Source: DASXRU01 sp033856235 (GTDB lineage: Bacteria; Acidobacteriota; Blastocatellia; Pyrinomonadales; Pyrinomonadaceae). From it: DNA of 64,000 bases. The translations under genes and the position numbers were made by a program. The stretch lies in the NCBI GenBank assembly GCA_033856235.1, contig JAWVFI010000078.1:1-64000 (forward strand), in the 5' to 3' direction. Positions 62,910 to 64,000 of this stretch are shown piece by piece (within the stretch, counting starts at the first letter, position 1; each line of letters opens with the position of its first letter). The notes below the pieces were generated by a model, which was given only the letters and a program-made list of their open reading frames with translations, was not told the origin of the DNA and did not search any database.

Positions 62910-64000
62910 ATGAAAATCATACGCAGCGACATCTTCGAAAACCTGAAAATGGCCCTGGCCACTTTGCGGGCCAACAAGCTGCGCTCTTTCCTGACCGTTA
63001 TCGGCGTGATGATTGGCGTCATTACCGTGATGCTGATTTCTTCCATCATCAGCGGCGTTGATACGGCTGTGAAGACTGAGCTGGAATCCTACGGCACCAA
63101 TACGATCTACATTATTAAGTTCAATTCCGGCATCCACATTGGCCGGCTCTCGCGCGAAGAGCGGATGCGCAAGGAATTGACCTACGACGATGCGCTCGCA
63201 CTGCAACCACTGCCGGCGGTGGAGTTGTCAGTTCCCTTCCTCGACATCAGCAATAACTTTTTCGGACAGAAGATCACGGTGACCGGCGTCGGCAAAACGT
63301 CAAACGCAGTGGGCCTCCAGGGCACGCTGCCCGACTTTGAACGTGCCGGGACTCAGGTCGTCAAGGAAGGCCGCTTCTTTTCCCAATATGAGAATGATAC
63401 GAACAGTCTGGTTTGCGTCGTTGGTTCAGCAATCGCCTCAGACTTTTTTCCTAACGGCTCGGCGGTGGGGCAGGAACTTGGCATCGGCGGCTATCAATTC
63501 CGCGTGGTGGGCGTACTGGAAAAACGCGAGCAGTTTCTGCTGGGCGGCGGAGGCGACAGTCAGAATAGCGTGATCTACATGCCTTTTAATGTCGCCCGGA
63601 AGCTGAAGCCGAATTCCGAGGACGTCATGATCCTGGCGGTGGCCCGCAAAGGGATGATGGACGAAGCGAAAGATCAGATCACTGACGTACTGCGCGTGCG
63701 GCGCCAGGTTGCTTTCGGCCAACCTGACAATTTCGGGATGCAAACCGCGGAACTATTCCTCAGTAACTTTCGATCCATCCTCAGCGGAGTCGCAATCGCA
63801 ATGGTAGTTATTTCTTCGGTTGGCCTGATGGTAGGCGGCATCGGCGTGATGAACATCATGCTGGTGTCGGTGACCGAGCGCACCCGTGAAATTGGTGTGC
63901 GCAAGGCCATTGGCGCGCGCCGCAGCGATATCATGTGGCAGTTCCTGATTGAGGCGGCGACGCTGACCGGTTTCGGAGGACTAGTCGGTCTGACAATCGG
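62910..64000 (+). CDS. MacB/FtsX-type ABC permease 4 (3' end outside window)
   Basis: About 363 codons visible. MKIIRSDIFENLKMALATLR, helix 1 (LRSFLTVIGVMIGVITVMLI), MacB_PCD domain, then GGIGVMNIMLVSVTERTREI and GVRKAIGARRSDIMWQFLIE, open at the window end. Fourth permease after a single ATPase. Confidence 0.93.
   Translation, partial: MKIIRSDIFENLKMALATLRANKLRSFLTVIGVMIGVITVMLISSIISGVDTAVKTELESYGTNTIYIIKFNSGIHIGRLSREERMRKELTYDDALALQPLPAVELSVPFLDISNNFFGQKITVTGVGKTSNAVGLQGTLPDFERAGTQVVKEGRFFSQYENDTNSLVCVVGSAIASDFFPNGSAVGQELGIGGYQFRVVGVLEKREQFLLGGGGDSQNSVIYMPFNVARKLKPNSEDVMILAVARKGMMDEAKDQITDVLRVRRQVAFGQPDNFGMQTAELFLSNFRSILSGVAIAMVVISSVGLMVGGIGVMNIMLVSVTERTREIGVRKAIGARRSDIMWQFLIEAATLTGFGGLVGLTI

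Overview
The window (about 57% GC by eye, dense with genes) looks like a chromosomal segment of a free-living, probably soil Gram-negative bacterium. The gene content suggests Acidobacteriota, class Blastocatellia: an mglB-mglA polarity pair, very large secreted proteins built from SBBP, Calx-beta and DUF4214 modules, an S46 dipeptidyl-peptidase, zinc-ribbon/FHA/kinase signalling proteins, and tandem MacB-type permeases. The phylum is an inference from content, because no rRNA gene is present.

Layout. 1-1219 (minus): the 5' part of tuf preceded by tRNA-Thr(TGT), Tyr(GTA), Gly(TCC) and Thr(GGT), the same order as thrU-tyrU-glyT-thrT-tufB of E. coli. 1367-4379: an IS1-like transposon with perfect 19-bp inverted repeats and an 8-bp target duplication. 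It carries a transposase, a ribbon-helix-helix protein and several unrecognised passenger genes, and it sits just upstream of the rplM promoter. 4467-8741: rplM-rpsI-rpsB-tsf-pyrH-frr (translation and UMP kinase). 8820-13197: ruvA-ruvB, a YihY-type membrane protein, queA and a RimI-like acetyltransferase. 13216-14322 (minus): mglB-mglA. 14695-20063: a histone-H1-like/TPR protein, then yvcK, glmU and glmS (UDP-GlcNAc supply). 20264-27184: a 2306-residue secreted mosaic protein. 27322-30649: a mug-type DNA glycosylase, a 50-residue basic protein and a UvrD/PcrA helicase. 30759-35362: a CheY-like receiver, a second DUF4214 protein and a GHL10-type glycosidase, separated by repeats.

35655-40551 is an AT-richer three-gene operon of unknown function: two multi-pass coiled-coil membrane proteins and a VWA-like lipoprotein, with its own candidate promoter and terminator. 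It is the best candidate in the window for an undescribed system. 40668-48943 holds small hypotheticals, the S46 peptidase, a free-standing PolX-type HhH protein, a HerA-like ATPase, a frameshifted ComEA-like lipoprotein and a secreted PsbP-like protein. 49174-55426 (minus) is a eukaryotic-like signalling cluster: PP2C phosphatase, zinc-ribbon/TPR protein, RDD protein, Ser/Thr kinase and FHA protein. 55918-64000 is a MacA-type adaptor, one ABC ATPase and four MacB-type permeases (the last cut by the window end), interrupted by a four-helix-bundle gene.

A striking background feature is the density of intergenic repeats. There are several palindromic families, and arrays of 7-bp units usually arranged as two opposed arms. 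Some arrays have entered coding sequence (uvrD, and probably the two neighbouring secreted-protein genes). No CRISPR array, rRNA gene or prophage was seen.
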